Assembly: GCF_000686705.1 (NCBI RefSeq)
Contig: NZ_JMLJ01000014.1
Coordinates: 62,001-126,000 of the forward strand
DNA from: Clostridium hydrogeniformans DSM 21757
GTDB lineage: Bacteria; Bacillota; Clostridia; Clostridiales; Clostridiaceae
Direction of reading: 5' to 3'
DNA length: 64,000 nucleotides
In this document: positions 28,017-37,592 of the stretch, one piece after another
Numbering within the stretch: the first letter of the stretch is position 1
Layout: every line of letters starts with the position of its first letter
The notes under the pieces: model-generated
What the model was told of the DNA's origin: nothing
Databases searched by the model: none
The model's input: only the letters and a program-made list of their open reading frames with translations
Translations under genes and position numbers: made by a program

Positions 28017-31016
28017 TTATGAACATCCAGTAGTAGATCCACAATCTAGACAAACCATACAGGTACCGTTTCTAACCATTCTTGTAGAAGAACAGGTAGA
28101 GCATGTGCTACCATAAACTCTTTCACCTTCATGGCTTTCTTTTTCTTCTATTTTGTCAGTGGTTACTGCTGTTTGAGCTTTTAATAAATCTGGAGCTTCA
28201 GTAATAGCTACTTGAACTTCAGGTTTAACTTGGCATCTTGAGAAATCTCCAAGCTCTATATCTATTATCTTACTTATTAAATCAGATATAGAGGAAACAT
28301 ACTTAATGTAAGGATGTTTTTGAACAAAGCCATAAGGTTCATATTTTTGTCCTCTAAGCATTTTAGATATATCCTCTGATGGTACATGATACTGAAGCAT
28401 AACAGATATAGACTTTGATAATGAATTTAGAAGACCTGTAATTATTGTACCTTCTCTATCTGTTGTAATATATATTTCACATATTTCACCCTTCTCATTT
28501 CTATTAACAGTAGTATAGATTTTAACGTCTTCTATTTGAGCAGGATGAGTAGTTCCATATCTAATTCCTTGAGGCTTTTCACGTCTTGATGTATTTAAGG
28601 AAGCCTTCATTTCAGTAGCTTCATTAAGTAAGGCATCATAAGTTAAGTCTTTAAGAGTTACTCCCTTTGAGGAATCAAGAGTGTTATTTAAAGGTTGACT
28701 ATACTTAGATCCATCTCTATATAAAGATATTCCTTTAACACCTAACTTCCAAGAATCTAAAACTATATCCTTAAAATCTTTAACAGTTGCAGTCTTTGGA
28801 AGATTAACTGTTTTTGATATTGCACCAGATATTAAAGGAGTTATAGCTGCCACCATTTTGACATGACCTAGAGGAGCTATATATCTTTCTCCACTTCCAC
28901 AAACATTTGCTGTATCAAAGATTTTAAGATGTTCAGCATTTAAGTGAGGAGCACCTTCTATCTTACCATCTAGTATCTTTTCATATTCAAAGCCATCAGC
29001 CTGAACCTTTTCTTTTCTCATTATATAGTCAAGGATATCCTTTATTTCATTATCCCTATATCCAAGATTTTTTAAGGATAGTTCAATTATAGGATTACTT
29101 AAAGTCATGTATCCGCCACCAGATAATTTCTTGTATACTATATGGCTAAAGAATGGTTCAATAGAAGTTGCAGCACAGTCCATAGCAAAGGAAATAGTTC
29201 CTGTTGGAGCTATAACAGATACTTGAGCATTTCTAAATCCATGATTTTCTCCACCTTCTATGGCTAAAGACCAAACTTTCTTTAGAGTATCACTTAAGTC
29301 CTTAGAGTTTAATAATCTAAGTCTTTCATGATTAACCTTTAATGGAGTATAATTTAAATCTTCAAAGGATGAGTTGATAGAACCGGCAACTCTTCCATGA
29401 TTTCTTATAACCTTTAACATATGATCTTTATTTATATTAAACTTTTCAAAGGTTCCAACTTCCTTAGCCATTAGGGAAGAAATATAGTAAGAGTAACCAG
29501 TAAGAGTACCTATTAATGCGGAGGCAAGAGTTCTTGCTTCCTCTGAATCATAAGGAAGTCCCATAGCCATAAATAAAGAAGCTATATTAGCAATTCCAAG
29601 TCCAGTAGTCCTAAATAGATGAGTTCTTCTTGCTATATCTTCTGTTGGAAATTGACCGAAGGTTATTGAAGCTTCTAGAAGAAGTTGATTTAAAGCAATT
29701 ATATGAAGATATCCTTCAAGATCAAAAGTTTTCTTTTCATCATCATAGAATTTATATATATTTATAGAACTTAAGTTACAAGAAGTATTATCAAGGAAAG
29801 CATATTCGCCGCAAGGGTTTGTAGAGTTAAGTCTATTATATGTAGCTCCTACATTGCCATCCTCTCCGCCAGGACAAGTGTGCCAAGCATTAAATGTATC
29901 ATTAAATTGTGGTGCAGGGTCTGCACATTTCCAAGCCGCTTCATTGAACATATTCCAAAGGTCATTAACCTTAACTTCTTTGTTAACACTAGAATCAACT
30001 CTTCCTTTTAACTCTAGAGTCTCTTCGGAATTATTATTAAGGTTATTAACTTTATTCATAAATTCATCAGAAAGTCTTATGGAGTTATTAGAGTTTTGTC
30101 CTGATACTGTAGAATAAGCTTCTCCATCTAAATCAGCGTCATAGCCCATTTTAGCAAGGGCACGAACCTTATCTTCTTCCTTTGCCTTCCAAGTTATAAA
30201 TTCTTCTACTTCAGGATGATCTATATCAAGACATACCATTTTAGCTGCACGTCTAGTAGTACCACCAGATTTTATGGCTCCTGCATTTCTATCAAAGCCT
30301 TTTAAAAAGCTCATAAGTCCAGAAGAAATTCCGCCACCAGATAACTTTTCTCCTTCAGCTCTTAAAGTGGAGAAGTTAGTTCCAGTACCAGAACCTCCTT
30401 TAAATAGCTTAGTTTCAGTTATATATTGATCTGATATGGAGTGTTTTCCAAGAAGCTTATCTTCAATAGATACTATAAAGCAAGCAGAAGCTTGAGTTCT
30501 TGTGTAAGCATCCTTAGATTCTACTACTTTACCTTGTTTTTCATCATAGTAAAAACTTCCTTGAGGTGAGCCTTTTATGCCGTAACTTAAGGCAAGACCA
30601 GTGTTAAACCATTGAGGAGAGTTTGGAGCGTACATTTGATTAAGTAAGGCAAAAACAAGTTCATCATAGAAGATATTTCCTTCTTCTTCAGTTTTTATAA
30701 GTTTTTCCTCTACTAAAGCTTCACGCCAGAAATTAACCATTCTATGGGCAACTTGTTTCATACTTGTTTCATACCCATTGCTATGTGGAACTCCAGCTTT
30801 CCTAAAGTATTTAGATGCTATTATGTCACAAGCATTTTGAGAGTAGTGAACAGGAAACTCCAAATCCTTCATATCTGTGAGTACTTTTCCGCTTTTATGA
30901 TCCTTTATAAGTACATCTATCTTTTTCCATTTAAATAAGTCATAGACTGTTTTCTTTTTATTATTTTCTAATTCCTTTGTGTAATACCTTTTAAATACGT
31001 CTTTTATGGACTTCAT
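28017..31016 (-). CDS. nrdJ: Adenosylcobalamin-dependent (class II) ribonucleotide reductase
   Basis: A 999-residue enzyme reducing ribonucleotides to deoxyribonucleotides with a B12-derived radical, independent of oxygen. Recognisable parts are the N-terminal region with YSQNACDIIASKYFRK, substrate-site QASACFIVSI, FKGGSGTGTNFSTLR, NSTNPCGEYAFLDNTSCNLS, and APTGTISFAMDC. A C-terminal TSCPD-like region and a Cys-rich tail (CSTCSSTRMVRNGTC, then CLDCGSTTGCS) complete the NrdJ plan. The frame extends upstream to 31088, but ATG 31016 has GGGGGTG at proper distance. Two NrdR boxes lie upstream, so the NrdR repressor probably controls it. Confidence 0.95.
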   Translation of the reverse strand: MKSIKDVFKRYYTKELENNKKKTVYDLFKWKKIDVLIKDHKSGKVLTDMKDLEFPVHYSQNACDIIASKYFRKAGVPHSNGYETSMKQVAHRMVNFWREALVEEKLIKTEEEGNIFYDELVFALLNQMYAPNSPQWFNTGLALSYGIKGSPQGSFYYDEKQGKVVESKDAYTRTQASACFIVSIEDKLLGKHSISDQYITETKLFKGGSGTGTNFSTLRAEGEKLSGGGISSGLMSFLKGFDRNAGAIKSGGTTRRAAKMVCLDIDHPEVEEFITWKAKEEDKVRALAKMGYDADLDGEAYSTVSGQNSNNSIRLSDEFMNKVNNLNNNSEETLELKGRVDSSVNKEVKVNDLWNMFNEAAWKCADPAPQFNDTFNAWHTCPGGEDGNVGATYNRLNSTNPCGEYAFLDNTSCNLSSINIYKFYDDEKKTFDLEGYLHIIALNQLLLEASITFGQFPTEDIARRTHLFRTTGLGIANIASLFMAMGLPYDSEEARTLASALIGTLTGYSYYISSLMAKEVGTFEKFNINKDHMLKVIRNHGRVAGSINSSFEDLNYTPLKVNHERLRLLNSKDLSDTLKKVWSLAIEGGENHGFRNAQVSVIAPTGTISFAMDCAATSIEPFFSHIVYKKLSGGGYMTLSNPIIELSLKNLGYRDNEIKDILDYIMRKEKVQADGFEYEKILDGKIEGAPHLNAEHLKIFDTANVCGSGERYIAPLGHVKMVAAITPLISGAISKTVNLPKTATVKDFKDIVLDSWKLGVKGISLYRDGSKYSQPLNNTLDSSKGVTLKDLTYDALLNEATEMKASLNTSRREKPQGIRYGTTHPAQIEDVKIYTTVNRNEKGEICEIYITTDREGTIITGLLNSLSKSISVMLQYHVPSEDISKMLRGQKYEPYGFVQKHPYIKYVSSISDLISKIIDIELGDFSRCQVKPEVQVAITEAPDLLKAQTAVTTDKIEEKESHEGERVYGSTCSTCSSTRMVRNGTCMVCLDCGSTTGCS

Positions 31017-31082
31017 TATAGTAAAGCACCCCCGATAATTTATAATTAATTTGTGTTTATTTTCCTCATAAACCATAAAATG

Positions 31083-31129
31083 AAACAATATATAGTGGTT
31101 TTATTAAAATGAAACACTATATATTGTTT
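31083..31129 (-). promoter_or_regulatory. Pair of NrdR boxes upstream of nrdJ
   Basis: Perfectly complementary 15-base arms at 31083-31097 and 31115-31129 each hold a CACTATATATTGT-type sequence. This matches the NrdR box consensus (ACACWATATWTTGT-like). The box centres are 31 bases apart, the three-turn spacing usual for NrdR. The nrdR gene is not in the window. Confidence 0.85.
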
Positions 31130-31387
31130 AGAACAATGTATATTATACTTTATAGGTGTAGATTAAGCAACGAACTTTAGCTTCAAATAATTAACTTATA
31201 ATACCTTAAAATTAAAAAATCTTTTAATAGCTAATTTTTTCATAGATATGTAAGAGTTTCTTCAATTGGTTCTTTATTATTTTATCCAAAATCTAAAATT
31301 ATATTAAAAGAAACTAAGGTATTATTATCACATTCTATGTGGTAATATATATAATAGTATTTAAAGTTATACTAAGGAGTGAGTAGT

Positions 31388-31891
31388 TTGATATTAAAAT
31401 TCCAAGGGAAAGAACCTAATATACATAAGAGTTGTTTTGTAGCACCTAGTGCAGATATAATAGGAGAGGTTACTCTTAATGAAAATGTAAACGTGTGGTT
31501 TGGAACAGTTATAAGAGCTGATGGAAATGCTATAAGAATTGGAAAAAATACAAATATACAAGATAATTCTGTAATTCATATTGCAGGAGAAAATATAGAT
31601 ACAGAAATAGGAGATAATGTAACCATAGGGCATAGAGCAATAGTTCATGGATGTACAGTTGGAGATAACTGCCTTATAGGTATGGGAGCTATTATATTAA
31701 ACAGAGCAGAGATAGGAGAGAATACAATAATAGGGGCAGGATCTTTAGTAACAGAAGGAAAGAAAATACCATCTGGTGTACTATGTTTAGGATCTCCAGC
31801 AAAGGTTGTACGTGAACTTACAAAAGAGGAAATAGAAAATTTAAAACACCATGCCCAATTGTATGTAGAACTTTCAAACAACTATAAATAA
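31388..31891 (+). CDS. Gamma-carbonic-anhydrase-like hexapeptide-repeat protein (YrdA/PaaY type)
   Basis: A left-handed beta-helix protein of about 167 residues. Hexapeptide repeats such as ADIIGEVTLNENVNVWFGTV and IGDNVTIGHRAIVHGCTVGD run through it. His residues in VIHIAG, IGHRA and IVHGC sit where gamma carbonic anhydrases bind the metal. Most members of this subfamily have unproved activity. A frame open from GTG 31379 overlaps the ribosome site AAGGAG; TTG 31388, nine bases after that site, is the better start. It lies 16 bases before the next gene and is likely co-transcribed with it. Confidence 0.85.
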   Translation: MILKFQGKEPNIHKSCFVAPSADIIGEVTLNENVNVWFGTVIRADGNAIRIGKNTNIQDNSVIHIAGENIDTEIGDNVTIGHRAIVHGCTVGDNCLIGMGAIILNRAEIGENTIIGAGSLVTEGKKIPSGVLCLGSPAKVVRELTKEEIENLKHHAQLYVELSNNYK

Positions 31892-31907
31892 TATTTAGGA
31901 GGAAAAA

Positions 31908-32750
31908 ATGATTAAATTAGGACAATTTAATAAATTAAAAGTAGTTAGAATAGCTGAATTTGGATATTATCTTAGTGGGGATACTGAGAGTACTAGTGAT
32001 GATATACTTCTTCCAATAAGGAGTGCCTTAGGAAAAGAATTTAATGTAGATGATGAGGTAGAAGCTTTTATATATAGGGACTCAAAGGATAGGTTAATAG
32101 CTACATTAAAAACTCCTCTTGCAACAGTAGGAGAGTTAGCATATTTAAAGGTTGTATCCACTGGGGATTTTGGTGCCTTTGTAGATTTTGGATTAGAGCG
32201 TGATATATTAGTTCCTTTTAAAGAGCAAAGATACACCCTTGAAAAAGGATACAGTTACCTTTTATATATTTATGTAGATAAAAGTGGAAGACTAGCTGCC
32301 ACTACAAATATTGAATCCTTCCTAGAAGAGAATAATGACTATGCTATTGGAGAAGAAACTTATGGTATAGTATATGAGGTTCAAAAATGTGGAAACCTAT
32401 TAGTTGCAGTAGAAGGAAAATATAAAGGAATAGTTCTAAAAAGTGAGTACTATAACTATGTACATATTGGGGAAGAATTAAAACTTACAGTTAAGAAGTT
32501 TTATGAGGATGAAAGAATTGGACTTACTACAAGAGGAAGAAAATTAGAGGAAAGAGATATAATACAAGAGAGAATACTAAATTATCTAAGAGATAATGGT
32601 GGACATATGGAGTTTAATGATAAGTCTTCCTCAGATGATATTAGAAAAACTTTTAATACCTCCAAGAATTATTTTAAAATAGCTTTAGGTGGACTTATGA
32701 AGAAGAAATTAATAACTCAAGATGACAATGGAACTACTCTTAAAAAATAA
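31908..32750 (+). CDS. S1-domain RNA-binding protein, CvfB/YitL family
   Basis: A 280-residue protein with the CvfB plan: S1-like domains in tandem and a C-terminal winged helix. Visible family segments are DILLPIRSALGKEFNVDDEV near residue 34, VGELAYLKVVSTGDFGAFVD near 74, GLERDILVPFKEQR, and a C-terminal NYLRDNGGHMEFNDKSSSDD region. CvfB in Staphylococcus affects virulence gene expression; the role here is unknown. Start ATG 31908 follows AGGAGG. A terminator lies about 85 bases after the stop. Confidence 0.88.
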   Translation: MIKLGQFNKLKVVRIAEFGYYLSGDTESTSDDILLPIRSALGKEFNVDDEVEAFIYRDSKDRLIATLKTPLATVGELAYLKVVSTGDFGAFVDFGLERDILVPFKEQRYTLEKGYSYLLYIYVDKSGRLAATTNIESFLEENNDYAIGEETYGIVYEVQKCGNLLVAVEGKYKGIVLKSEYYNYVHIGEELKLTVKKFYEDERIGLTTRGRKLEERDIIQERILNYLRDNGGHMEFNDKSSSDDIRKTFNTSKNYFKIALGGLMKKKLITQDDNGTTLKK

Positions 32751-32833
32751 GACATGGTAAAATGAAGCTTTTAGAAGTTTATGCTAAAAAATCAAGCCGT
32801 TTTACAATTTACTTATAATAAAAAAATAATATA

Positions 32834-32875
32834 AAAAGCACTAGAGATTTTAAAGTCTTTAGTGCTTTTGTATGT
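32834..32875 (+). terminator. Terminator of the hexapeptide-protein/cvfB unit
   Basis: A 14-bp stem (32834-32847 / 32856-32869) has one G-U pair that exists only in + strand RNA, and ends in TTTT. Confidence 0.82.
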
Positions 32876-32998
32876 TTAGCATAATTAATGTTTTCTATAT
32901 AGAAGAAATTTATTAATAAGATAGTTTAAGGATATTATATGTATTTTATTAGAATAATAAGAAATGTAAATATCTATAGTATAAATAAGGAGGCACAT

Positions 32999-33820
32999 AT
33001 GAAAAGATTCATATTTTTATTAACTTTTTTCATATGTACTATTATAGGTACATATGAAGTTTTGGCTTTTGAGAGAGTTCATATATTAAATACTAAACAA
33101 AGTGATTGTATCTTAGTAGAGGGAGAGGAGGGGGCTTTTTTAATAGACTGTGGATGGGAAAGTCATGAAGGATATATAAAAGATTATTTAGTTAATAAGG
33201 GCATAAAGAAACTTGATTTTATAATCTTAACTCACTATCATGATGACCATAGAGGGGGAATAAAGTCTTTATGTAAGGAATTTCATGTAGATAAGGTATA
33301 TATGTCACCACATAAGAATTTATATAGAGATGACTTACATGAATATTTTACACATAACAATGTAGGGGTGGATTATATAAAGGCAGGGTGGACACTAAAT
33401 TCTAAGGATATGTCTTTAAGAGCCATAGGACCTGTAAAAGTAGATAAGAAAATAGAAAATAATAATTCTATAGCAATTTCTGCTAATATAGATGGAATCA
33501 AGTATTTATTTATGGGAGATGCAGAAAAAGAAGAAGAAGAAGATATGGTTAAAAATAATTTAGTTCCTAATTGTGATGTATTAAAGGTAGCCCACCATGG
33601 GTTAAATACAAGTTCTATAGAAAAATTCTTAGAAAAGGCAAAGCCTCAAATTTCAATAATAACTACTGATGGAGAAGAAAGTCCAGAAAAGGAAATTATT
33701 CATAGATTAAATAAAATAAATAGTAAAATTTTTATGACTCATAAGAATGAGGATATAATAATAGGTAGAAATAAGAACACAAAAGAGTTTGAAATATTAG
33801 TAAATCCTATGGTAGAATAA
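32999..33820 (+). CDS. Secreted metallo-beta-lactamase-fold hydrolase (ComEC-C-terminal-like)
   Basis: A 273-residue protein with a signal peptide (KRFIFLLTFFICTIIGTYEV) and an MBL fold. The zinc-binding motif is LTHYHDDHRGG, with a downstream FMGDAEKEEEE Asp and VAHHGLNTSS His. Such proteins resemble the C-terminal domain of ComEC and stand-alone extracellular MBL proteins; the substrate is not known. An ORF opens at 32939, but ATG 32999 after AAGGAGG gives the signal peptide at the right place. Confidence 0.85.
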   Translation: MKRFIFLLTFFICTIIGTYEVLAFERVHILNTKQSDCILVEGEEGAFLIDCGWESHEGYIKDYLVNKGIKKLDFIILTHYHDDHRGGIKSLCKEFHVDKVYMSPHKNLYRDDLHEYFTHNNVGVDYIKAGWTLNSKDMSLRAIGPVKVDKKIENNNSIAISANIDGIKYLFMGDAEKEEEEDMVKNNLVPNCDVLKVAHHGLNTSSIEKFLEKAKPQISIITTDGEESPEKEIIHRLNKINSKIFMTHKNEDIIIGRNKNTKEFEILVNPMVE

Positions 33821-33961
33821 TTTTATCTAATAGGTGTTATCATGATTAATATTGGTTTTTGGTATAATAAAACTAATATTAATAGAGAGGTTTATAAGAA
33901 ATTTTAACACTTAGCTTTGAAGATATAAGGATAAATTTATATAAAAAATAGGGGGAGAAAC

Positions 33962-34447
33962 ATGGTTAATTTGCAAGGAATTAAGAATTTTACTAAAGAA
34001 GAGAAACTAAAGTATATGGTTATTCTTGCTGAAGGACAATTAAGCTCTGAAAAGAATTTCATCTCAAATCTTTCAAATTTATCTTCCATAATAAATGCTT
34101 GTATAGAGGACTGTAACTGGGTTGGGTTTTATTTAATGGAGGATGGGGAACTTGTTGTTGGACCATTTCAGGGACTCCCAGCTTGTAATAGAATACAAAT
34201 AGGGAAGGGAGTCTGTGGAACATCTGTATTAGAGGATAAGGTTATAAGAGTTGAAGATGTTCATAATTTTGCTGGTCACATAGCTTGTGATTCAGCATCT
34301 AGATCCGAAATAGTTATACCTATTAAAAGTCATGGAAAAACTATAGGAGTCTTAGATATTGATAGCCCAAGTATAGGAAGATTTTCTGAAATTGAGGAGA
34401 ACTACCTTTTAAAGGTTGTAGAAAAAATAGAAAAATATATAGATTAA
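33962..34447 (+). CDS. msrC: Free methionine-(R)-sulfoxide reductase (GAF domain)
   Basis: A 161-residue GAF-domain enzyme of the fRMsr family that reduces free Met-R-sulfoxide. Motifs NWVGFYL, GPFQGLPACNRIQIGKGVCG and GHIACDSASRSEIVIPI are diagnostic. The three cysteines used in catalysis and resolution are the ones in PACNR, GVCGT and IACDS. The start ATG follows GGGGGAG. It appears to be a single-gene unit in an anaerobe's oxidative-stress repertoire. Confidence 0.92.
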   Translation: MVNLQGIKNFTKEEKLKYMVILAEGQLSSEKNFISNLSNLSSIINACIEDCNWVGFYLMEDGELVVGPFQGLPACNRIQIGKGVCGTSVLEDKVIRVEDVHNFAGHIACDSASRSEIVIPIKSHGKTIGVLDIDSPSIGRFSEIEENYLLKVVEKIEKYID

Positions 34448-34532
34448 TATAATATACTATACTAGTTAAGAAGACATAAGTTTTATAAATCATAGGGTTA
34501 GTTAATAAAACTATGATTTATTATGAAAGTAT

Positions 34533-34616
34533 TTAAACAACTTACATTTCATTGATTAATGACTAAATAAGTTTCAAAGGAATCTAATGTAGTTTTAATA
34601 TTACAACTTATATATA
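34533..34616 (+). repeat. 84-nt conserved intergenic element, copy 1
   Basis: It matches 55032-55115 at 75 of 84 positions without gaps by hand count, and 39822-39904 on the other strand at a lower level. A possible fold is an outer stem TTACATT (34542-34548) with AATGTAG (34586-34592), a hairpin 34549-34562, and a hairpin AGtTTC-loop-GAAtCT (34570-34585). ATAAGTT (34568-34574) can also pair with AACTTAT (34606-34612). A strong hairpin follows at 34677. Confidence 0.7.
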
Positions 34617-34676
34617 TTAATCTTATATATCCTAATTAAATAAAGATTATTGAACTATATTATAAAAGGAAAAGAT

Positions 34677-34728
34677 AAAACACTATTTGGTTTAGTAAAG
34701 TACAATAGACCAAATAGTGTTTTTATTT
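34677..34728. terminator. Strong hairpin with A/T flanks, probable bidirectional terminator
   Basis: A perfect 15-bp stem (34677-34691 / 34709-34723) is followed by TTTATTTAT on the + strand and has an A-run at its start, giving a U-run on the minus strand. It could end a + RNA starting at the 84-nt element or the minus-strand ATPase transcript. Confidence 0.75.
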
Positions 34729-34782
34729 ATCTTATACTTTAGTATATAAAGAATAATACAGTATAAGGTGCATTTATCTTAT

Positions 34783-34915
34783 GGCTATGAACTTTTAACA
34801 ACCTATCCGTATGCACAGTGGGGAGAATAGTTGCTGAGCCAATAGATTAACCCATCTAACCTTTAGGTGGTGGAAAGAACACCACCTGAAGGAAGATGCG
34901 GATTTATTTATTTTT
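34783..34915 (+). ncRNA. Candidate structured RNA, not identified
   Basis: The 34740-34903 stretch is richer in G+C than its surroundings and strongly structured. Stems: ATCCGTAT (34805-34812) with ATGCGGAT (34896-34903); a 13-bp hairpin 34860-34872 / 34880-34892; TAGAT/ATCTA at 34843-34858; and GGCT..AACT (34783-34793) with AGTT..AGCC (34829-34840), which would form a pseudoknot or alternative fold. Two pairs are G-U on the + strand but A-C mismatches on the minus strand, so a + transcript is favoured. A T-rich run follows the closing stem. It matches no riboswitch class that I know. Confidence 0.55.
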
Positions 34916-37513
34916 AGCTCTTATGAAAATTTTAATTATTTCGTTAGCTACAAGTGGAACTATAGATAGTAAGCTAACAGTAAGCCAATCATTTAGTGTT
35001 AAGTCATAAACACCAAAGGTATTAGCTAAAAATGGAACAGTTATTATAATATCTTGAAGGAAGATACCAAAAACTATGGACAAGATAAGGAATTTATTTG
35101 AGAATAATCCAACTGTAAATATAGATTTTCTGTCATGTCTCATATTTAAAGAATGAATTAGTTGAGACACACTTAAAACCACAAAAGCCATAGTTTGAGC
35201 ATGAGTTACATTATCATATTTATTAAGTCCTATTCTAAAGGCAATAAGTGTTAGTATTCCAATTAAAGCTCCATTAAAGATAAGAGAAAGTCCACCCTTT
35301 TTAAGGATATTCTCCTTAGGATCTCTTGGGTGGTAATTCATAACATCACTATCACCAGGATCTATACCTAAGGATAAAGCAGGAAGTGTATCTGTTATTA
35401 AATTCACCCATAGTATATGAATAGGCTTTAAAGGGGTAGCCCAATTTAAAAGTATAGCTACAAATAAGGCAACTATTTCTCCAAGATTACAAGAGAGTAA
35501 AAACATTACAGACTTTTTAATATTATTAAAAATATTTCTTCCCTCTTCTATGGCTGATATTATAGTAGAAAAGTTATCATCAGTTAAAACCATATCAGCA
35601 GCACCTTTTGCTACATCAGTACCAGTTATACCCATGGCAACACCAATATCAGCAGCTTTTAGAGAAGGGGCATCATTAACTCCATCTCCAGTCATTGAAA
35701 CTATATTTCCATTAGCTTTGAAAGCTTTAACTATTTTAACCTTATGCTCAGGGGATACTCTAGCAAAAACCTTTAAAGAAGATATTTTATTTTTTAATTC
35801 TTCCTCAGAGAAGTTATCTAAATCAGCTCCAGACATACATTGATCTAAATCACTTGCAATACCAAGTTCTTTAGCTATAGCAAAGGCTGTATTTTTATGA
35901 TCTCCTGTTATCATTACAGTGCTTATACCAGCTTTCTTGCAAAGGGATATGGAGTCTTTAACCTCAAGTCTTGGAGGATCTATCATTCCAACCATACCAA
36001 TTAGAATTAAGTCTTTTTCTAAATCTTCTAAATTAACATTATGAGATTCTATATCTTTAAAGGCAGCTCCTAAAACCCTTAAAGCATCATTGGACATCTG
36101 GTTGGAGGAAGCCATAATAGTGTTTTTTAACTCTTCAGTAAGAGGGAGGATTTCTCCATTCACATAAACAGCCTTTGAAATTTTTAATATATTATCTATG
36201 GCACCTTTAGTAAAGACTCTAAAGGATTCATTATATTTATTTACTGTAGTCATAAGTTTTCTATCAGAGTCAAAGGGGATTTCATTAACTCTTTTATTAG
36301 AGACTTCTAAATCATCCTTAGATAAATTGAATTTTATACCAGCCTCAAGAAGAGCTATTTCTGTAGGATCCCCTGTGGAGTTGTTACTTGAATAAGTAGC
36401 ATCATTACAAAGAATTAAGTTTTCAAGAAGTAATTTTTCTGTAGAGTCAGATACATTAAAGTTTTCAATGTTATTTAACTTAGAGTTTGTGTAAAACTTT
36501 GTAACTGTCATTTTATTTTGAGTTAAGGTACCTGTTTTATCAGAACATACAATATTTACAGAGCCTAATGTTTCTACTGCAGGTAGCTTTCTAACAATAG
36601 CATTTTCCTTAATCATCCTTTGGACGCCCATAGCAAGAACAATAGCAACTACTGCAGGAAGTCCCTCAGGAATTGCAGCTACAGCAAGGCTTATAGAGGT
36701 TAAGAGCATTTCAAATAGAGGTCTCTTTTGAAAAAGAGAAATTATAAAAATAATTCCACATATTATTAAGGCACCTAAACCTAATACCTTTCCAAGTTCC
36801 TCTAATTTTTTTTGAAGAGGGGTCATTTCATTTTCTTCATTTTCTAGCATTTTTGCAATTTTACCTATTTCAGTTTCCATGGCAGTTGCAACTACAATAC
36901 CAATACCACGTCCATAGGTGGCAAGGGTAGAGGTGAAGGCCATATTTTTTTGATCTCCTAAAGGAACTTTTTCTTCTACTATAGTATCATTGAATTTGTC
37001 AGAGGGTACAGATTCACCAGTTAATGCTGATTCTTCGATTTTTAAATTTGCACTTTGTATTAATCTTAAATCAGCAGGGATATACCTACCAGCATCAAGA
37101 ACTACTATATCCCCAGGAACTACATCCTCAGAGGAAATTTCTATAGTAACCTTATCCCTTATAACTAAGGCTTTAGGTGATGAAAGTTTTTTTAAAGCTT
37201 CAAGGGCCTTTTCAGCTTTAGATTCTTGAGCCACTCCGATTATGGCATTGAGCATTACAACTAAAACTATTATAATTGCTTCGTTAAAGTCTCCCATAAT
37301 AGCAGATATAACTGCTGCTCCTAAAAGTATATAAATCATTGTATCCTTTAGCTGAGCAAGTAGCATCTGAATTACTGACTTCTTTTTCTTAGTGATTAAT
37401 TTGTTTTTACCATACTTTTCTAGACGTTTTTTTGCTTCTTCAGAGGTTAAGCCGTTTACAGCATCACTTTGAAAATGACTTATTACCTCGTCAGTGTTTT
37501 GGTTAAACCACAT
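34904..37513 (-). CDS. Calcium/manganese-type P-type ATPase (P2A)
   Basis: An 869-residue cation pump with about ten membrane helices. It has TGES near residue 170, IPEGLPAVVAIVLAMG in helix 4, phosphorylation site CSDKTGTLTQNKMTV, the hinge MTGDGVNDAPSLK, and NLGEIVALFVAI plus WVNLITDTLPALSLGIDP in helices 5-6, which supply cation ligands in SERCA-type pumps. The frame extends to 37540, but ATG 37513 sits eight bases after GGAGG. A yybP-ykoY manganese riboswitch upstream suggests Mn export, as described for the related Lactococcus pump YoaB; Ca transport is equally compatible with the sequence. Confidence 0.9.
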   Translation of the reverse strand: MWFNQNTDEVISHFQSDAVNGLTSEEAKKRLEKYGKNKLITKKKKSVIQMLLAQLKDTMIYILLGAAVISAIMGDFNEAIIIVLVVMLNAIIGVAQESKAEKALEALKKLSSPKALVIRDKVTIEISSEDVVPGDIVVLDAGRYIPADLRLIQSANLKIEESALTGESVPSDKFNDTIVEEKVPLGDQKNMAFTSTLATYGRGIGIVVATAMETEIGKIAKMLENEENEMTPLQKKLEELGKVLGLGALIICGIIFIISLFQKRPLFEMLLTSISLAVAAIPEGLPAVVAIVLAMGVQRMIKENAIVRKLPAVETLGSVNIVCSDKTGTLTQNKMTVTKFYTNSKLNNIENFNVSDSTEKLLLENLILCNDATYSSNNSTGDPTEIALLEAGIKFNLSKDDLEVSNKRVNEIPFDSDRKLMTTVNKYNESFRVFTKGAIDNILKISKAVYVNGEILPLTEELKNTIMASSNQMSNDALRVLGAAFKDIESHNVNLEDLEKDLILIGMVGMIDPPRLEVKDSISLCKKAGISTVMITGDHKNTAFAIAKELGIASDLDQCMSGADLDNFSEEELKNKISSLKVFARVSPEHKVKIVKAFKANGNIVSMTGDGVNDAPSLKAADIGVAMGITGTDVAKGAADMVLTDDNFSTIISAIEEGRNIFNNIKKSVMFLLSCNLGEIVALFVAILLNWATPLKPIHILWVNLITDTLPALSLGIDPGDSDVMNYHPRDPKENILKKGGLSLIFNGALIGILTLIAFRIGLNKYDNVTHAQTMAFVVLSVSQLIHSLNMRHDRKSIFTVGLFSNKFLILSIVFGIFLQDIIITVPFLANTFGVYDLTLNDWLTVSLLSIVPLVANEIIKIFIRAKNK

Positions 37514-37561
37514 ACATAATACCTCCCATTGAATTAACATACTTTTTATAACGTTAAACTT

Positions 37562-37592
37562 AATTCAGGTGGAGCTGTGCCCCAGATGAATT
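37562..37592 (-). repeat. Hairpin in the leader of the P-type ATPase
   Basis: On the minus strand AATTCA pairs with TGAATT around an inner GGGGC-ACA-GCTCC stem that includes a G-U pair only in minus-strand RNA. It lies about 50 bases before the start codon, in the long leader between riboswitch terminator and gene. Confidence 0.5.

Noticed and set aside
29854-30117. + strand ORF within nrdJ
   Set aside because: It is the opposite-strand shadow of a well-supported RNR gene and has no ribosome site.
34783-34915. Structured RNA read on the minus strand as a 3' UTR of the ATPase
   Set aside because: Two stem pairs become A-C mismatches on that strand, whereas both are G-U on the + strand.
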